A stretch of DNA of 45,311 nt from Syntrophobacterales bacterium Delta_01. Its GTDB lineage: Bacteria > Desulfobacterota > Syntrophobacteria > Syntrophobacterales > Syntrophobacteraceae. How positions within the stretch are numbered: position 1 is the first letter of the stretch; each line of letters begins with the position of its first letter. Positions 42,471 to 45,311 of this stretch are shown piece after piece. The notes under the pieces are model-generated. The model saw nothing but the letters and a program-made list of their open reading frames with translations. It ran no database searches and was not told where the DNA came from. The DNA is taken from assembly GCA_001603845.1 (NCBI GenBank), contig LUZZ01000042.1, forward strand, positions 1 to 45,311, written 5' to 3'. The position numbers were made by a program, and so were the translations under genes.

Positions 42471-44129
42471 CTAGACGACGTAGTTTATCTGGAGGCGCTG
42501 GGCCGCATTGTAATCGTCAATCGCCAGAGCGTCCGACATTCCGATAGGCAGGGAGGTCGAGCGGCCGAGCGGTGCAACGATCTTCTTGAGTTCGGTGTCG
42601 AAGGACAGGAAAACGTCCACCACCCGCTCGGCGACCTTCTCCGGATCGAGTCGCCTGTAAAGGCGCGGATCCTGCGAAGTGATTCCCTTCGGACAGAGCC
42701 CGATGTTGCATATGTTGCACCGGTCGCCTTCCGAACCGACACACCCGGCGGCGGCCTGCATCATGTACTTGCCCACCTGAACCCCGCTTGCGCCGAGCAT
42801 GATGAGCGCGGCGGCATTGGCGGCCAGCTTGCCGTTTTTGCCGATGCCGCCCCCGGCAAATAGGGGAAGCTCGTTTTGTCTCCCGAGCCGCACCAGGTTG
42901 AGGTAGCAGTCGCGGATGTTGCTGGCGATGGGATGTCCCATGTGGTCCATGGAGACATTGTAAGCGGCGCCCGTGCCTCCGTCCTCGCCGTCGATGGAAA
43001 GGCCGCCGGCGTAAGCGTTGCGGGTAAGATTGTTGAGCACCGCCAGGGCGGTCGACGTCCCCGAAATCTTGGGATAAACCGGGACCCGGAATCCCCAGGC
43101 CATGTACATGGACTGGATCATCTTGGCGACCGATTCCTCGATGGAGTACTTCGTCTGGTGGGTCGGCGGGCTGGGCAGGCTTATACCCGGTGGAACGCCC
43201 CGGATGGCGGCGATCAGCTTGTTGACCTTGTACCACATGAGCAATCCACCGTCGCCCGGCTTGGCCCCCTGGCCGTACTTGATTTCAATCGCGCAGGGGT
43301 CTTCCTTCATCTCGGGCAGGGCGTGGATGATTTCATCCCAGCCGAAGTAGCCGCTCGCGATCTGGAGGATCGTATACTTGAGGAAACGGGACCGCAGAAG
43401 CCGCGGCGGGCATCCGCCTTCGCCCGTGCACATCCGCACCGGCATGCCCAGTTCCTCGTTGAGGTAGGCCACCCCCATCTGGAGCCCCTCCCACATGTTG
43501 GGAGAAAGCGCTCCGAAGGACATGCTGCCGATCAGCAGAGGATAAATTTCGCGCACCGGCGGGATCCAGCCCTGTTCCCGGTAGAGCTTGAGGTTTTCTT
43601 CCGGCGGCAGGATGCGGCCCAGCAGCGTCCTCAGTTCGAATTCGTGGCGGCCGGCGTCCAGGGCCGGGTCGGTCAGCATCGAAATGCGGGTGAACTTGAT
43701 CCGGTCCAGCGTTCCCCGGTTCAGCACGTCCGGCGCATTCCTGCGGCCTCCGCGGCTTCTGGCCTGCCCGCCCCTGTTGATATGGTACCGCTGCTTGTCT
43801 ATCTCGTCGCTTTTCAGGGGCATGATGGCGCCGTTGGGGCACACCAGGTTGCACATGCCGCACCCGATGCAGGCGTAGGCCGGATCGGTTTTCTGGCGAA
43901 CGCCGTGATAGACCTGGTAAACATTGGAAGAGGAAACGCCCGGGCTGATTTCGGCCAGGGACGGGATTTGAATCGTCCTCTTCCTGTGTACCCCCAGTTC
44001 AATGGCATGGACGGGGCACACCGCGGTGCAGCGGCCGCACAGCGTGCATTTTTCTTTGTCCCACTGGACCTGCCACAGCAGGTCCTTCACGCTTAGTGAA
44101 GAAGGGGTAAGGAATCCATTTGCGAGCAT
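42471..44129 (-). CDS. gltB: Glutamate synthase FMN/Fe-S subunit (archaeal type)
   Basis: The 552-residue protein has an N-terminal ferredoxin domain with CTLCGRCTAVCP and CIGCGMCNLVCP. The central FMN-binding TIM barrel of glutamate synthase follows, with IGSMSFGALSP, AIEIKYGQGAKPGDGG and SIDGEDGGTGAA. The [3Fe-4S] cysteines are in CVGSEGDRCNICNIGLCP. It makes glutamate from 2-oxoglutarate and ammonia delivered by the amidotransferase subunit. GGAGG lies seven bases before the ATG. It overlaps the amidotransferase gene by 37 bases. The separate ORFs for the three GltB parts follow the archaeal-like split arrangement. Confidence 0.92.
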   Translation of the reverse strand: MLANGFLTPSSLSVKDLLWQVQWDKEKCTLCGRCTAVCPVHAIELGVHRKRTIQIPSLAEISPGVSSSNVYQVYHGVRQKTDPAYACIGCGMCNLVCPNGAIMPLKSDEIDKQRYHINRGGQARSRGGRRNAPDVLNRGTLDRIKFTRISMLTDPALDAGRHEFELRTLLGRILPPEENLKLYREQGWIPPVREIYPLLIGSMSFGALSPNMWEGLQMGVAYLNEELGMPVRMCTGEGGCPPRLLRSRFLKYTILQIASGYFGWDEIIHALPEMKEDPCAIEIKYGQGAKPGDGGLLMWYKVNKLIAAIRGVPPGISLPSPPTHQTKYSIEESVAKMIQSMYMAWGFRVPVYPKISGTSTALAVLNNLTRNAYAGGLSIDGEDGGTGAAYNVSMDHMGHPIASNIRDCYLNLVRLGRQNELPLFAGGGIGKNGKLAANAAALIMLGASGVQVGKYMMQAAAGCVGSEGDRCNICNIGLCPKGITSQDPRLYRRLDPEKVAERVVDVFLSFDTELKKIVAPLGRSTSLPIGMSDALAIDDYNAAQRLQINYVV

Positions 44130-45223
44130 ATATGGACCTCCGAACGGTCAGAAGGAATGATAACCGTGTCCAGGTGCATGGGTTGAAAATCTTTGGTCTT
44201 GTCCCGGTCGGGGATGGTGGCGTCCAGGCCGCACATTTCCGAAGAAAAGGCGAACATCCCCTTCTTGCCTCCCGCCACGGCGGGGCGGAGCTTTTTCCGG
44301 TCCTGGACCAGGAACAGCGTGTTGTCGGGCAGGCGTCCCATCACGCAGTTGGGACCGTCGATGATCAACCTGCGGCACGAGTGCTTCAGCTGCGTCAGGA
44401 AAGCACCGTCCGGATGCTTGGGCAGGTCCTCGTCCTGGAGGGGGGTGATCACGTGCTTGTATGCCTCGATCCCCAGCCCGAGCCGGCGCACGGTGTAATG
44501 AGCGATATGGGTGAAAACCTCTGAATCGGACTGGTAGCCGATGTAGCCGGGAAAGCCCCTCGACATGAGAAACTCCCGGATGGGCACGAAGGCCGTGTTT
44601 TCGCCGTTGGTCATCGACGCGATCCCCTGGATGAAAAACGGATGGCAGGCATACAGGTTGATCGCGTAGTTGGTGTTCTGGCGGCCCTGAGCCAGGATGA
44701 CCCTGGCGCGCAATTCTTCGTGGTCCAGGTGCAGGTATTCGGAAACCTTCATCGGGTCCCCGATCTCCTTGATCATGATCACGTCCGGCCAGAAGCTGTA
44801 GATGATCATGTCCCCTTTTTCTTCGCCCATCTGCCGCAGTTGCAGCCGGGTGGCAAGCAGCCGCTGCTCCACCTCGCCCTGATCGAGCCCATCCCAGGAC
44901 TCCGGATATTCGTACGCCCGAATCAGATAGACATCGCGCTTGGGGGTGCCGGGAGGCGGTGTTTTGGGTGTTTTGATGGAAATCTTGTGTTTGGTCATGA
45001 AGCCAAGCGTCATCATGTACTCGTCGAGCCGCTTCAATCCCGAATTGGTAAATATACCCGAGAGGATAGGCGCGCCCTTGAGTTCTTCGAAAGGCCCGCT
45101 GAGATCGCTCAAAAACAGGCCGACACCCGAGCCGTCATGGCCTTCCCGCATAACGTCCAGTGCGCGCATGGCAATCATGGGGGACTGAGGCTCTTCACTG
45201 GTCAATGCGAACAAACGGCACAT
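44093..45223 (-). CDS. Class II glutamine amidotransferase subunit of glutamate synthase
   Basis: The 376-residue protein begins MCRLFALTSEEPQ; after Met removal Cys2 is the N-terminal nucleophile of Ntn (class II) amidotransferases. DGSGVGLFLSD and, near the end of the domain, the SDSEVFTHIAHYT segment are typical. The ATG at 45223 is required to place the catalytic Cys at position 2 and has GGGAG upstream; an upstream frame extension to 45286 would bury it. It releases ammonia from glutamine for the FMN subunit encoded next. The promoter lies near or beyond the window edge. Confidence 0.9.
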   Translation of the reverse strand: MCRLFALTSEEPQSPMIAMRALDVMREGHDGSGVGLFLSDLSGPFEELKGAPILSGIFTNSGLKRLDEYMMTLGFMTKHKISIKTPKTPPPGTPKRDVYLIRAYEYPESWDGLDQGEVEQRLLATRLQLRQMGEEKGDMIIYSFWPDVIMIKEIGDPMKVSEYLHLDHEELRARVILAQGRQNTNYAINLYACHPFFIQGIASMTNGENTAFVPIREFLMSRGFPGYIGYQSDSEVFTHIAHYTVRRLGLGIEAYKHVITPLQDEDLPKHPDGAFLTQLKHSCRRLIIDGPNCVMGRLPDNTLFLVQDRKKLRPAVAGGKKGMFAFSSEMCGLDATIPDRDKTKDFQPMHLDTVIIPSDRSEVHICSQMDSLPLLH

Positions 45224-45311
45224 TGCACTCTGTTCTCCCTTAAAGAAAATAACGCTCACCCGTTCAGAGTGAGCGAGCATACCCAAAGATGGCCGGCAGA
45301 CATCAGGAACC

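Overview
The window is GC-rich, densely coding DNA from an anaerobic bacterium, most likely of the Desulfobacterota (former Deltaproteobacteria), perhaps Syntrophobacter-like. This placement is an inference from gene content: a nuo complex I cluster, a DUF39 homocysteine-biosynthesis protein, MglA/MglB with a DUF4388 protein, a split archaeal-type glutamate synthase, and many short dispersed repeats between genes. No tRNA, rRNA, CRISPR array or complete insertion sequence was seen.

Layout. (1) 268-7596, plus strand: nuoH-I-J-K-L-M-N, the membrane arm of complex I plus the NuoI ferredoxin; nuoA-G are not in the window. (2) 7597-8765: a repeat-filled stretch with a MITE-like element, a 226-bp inverted repeat and a composite repeat that recurs near 39.7 kb. 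(3) 8766-11135, minus: a two-gene envelope pair, then an HTH-MNT/HEPN toxin-antitoxin-like pair with a tandem operator. (4) 11249-14217, minus: xerC-hslV-hslU. (5) 14638-16719, plus: an EF-G-like GTPase. (6) 16800-17676: a strongly folded RNA-like segment ahead of a lysine-rich secreted protein. (7) 17875-21780: a zinc-ribbon protein, an unknown protein, a nitrilase-family hydrolase and a DUF3857/transglutaminase protein. (8) 21980-25163, plus: DUF39, a LarE-like PP-loop protein and a ThiI-like PP-loop protein, which looks like a sulfur-transfer operon. (9) 25234-36444, minus: pentapeptide/DUF4388, MglB, MglA, a CheW-like protein, a degenerate kinase, an unknown protein, a GT-C glycosyltransferase and an M1-like peptidase. 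(10) 37096-39621, minus: higB-higA, an EamA/DMT transporter and a DUF2419 queuosine-salvage enzyme, mostly overlapping. (11) 40062-45223, minus: a three-gene glutamate synthase whose third gene fuses the GXGXG domain to a GltD-like oxidoreductase and ferredoxin modules.

How the genes work together. The Nuo subunits and the ferredoxin-rich glutamate synthase fit low-potential electron metabolism. The DUF39/LarE-like/ThiI-like set suggests linked handling of sulfide or activated sulfur for homocysteine and RNA or cofactor thiolation. The Mgl cluster looks like a polarity or motility switch with a CheW-like partner and a pseudokinase.

Best candidates for something undescribed: the structured RNA at 16963-17143, which may be an orphan HEARO/omega-RNA; the Mgl-pseudokinase operon; the HigBA-transporter-queuosine salvage operon; the sulfur cluster; and the HEPN/MNT pair, whose HEPN catalytic histidine position holds a tyrosine.
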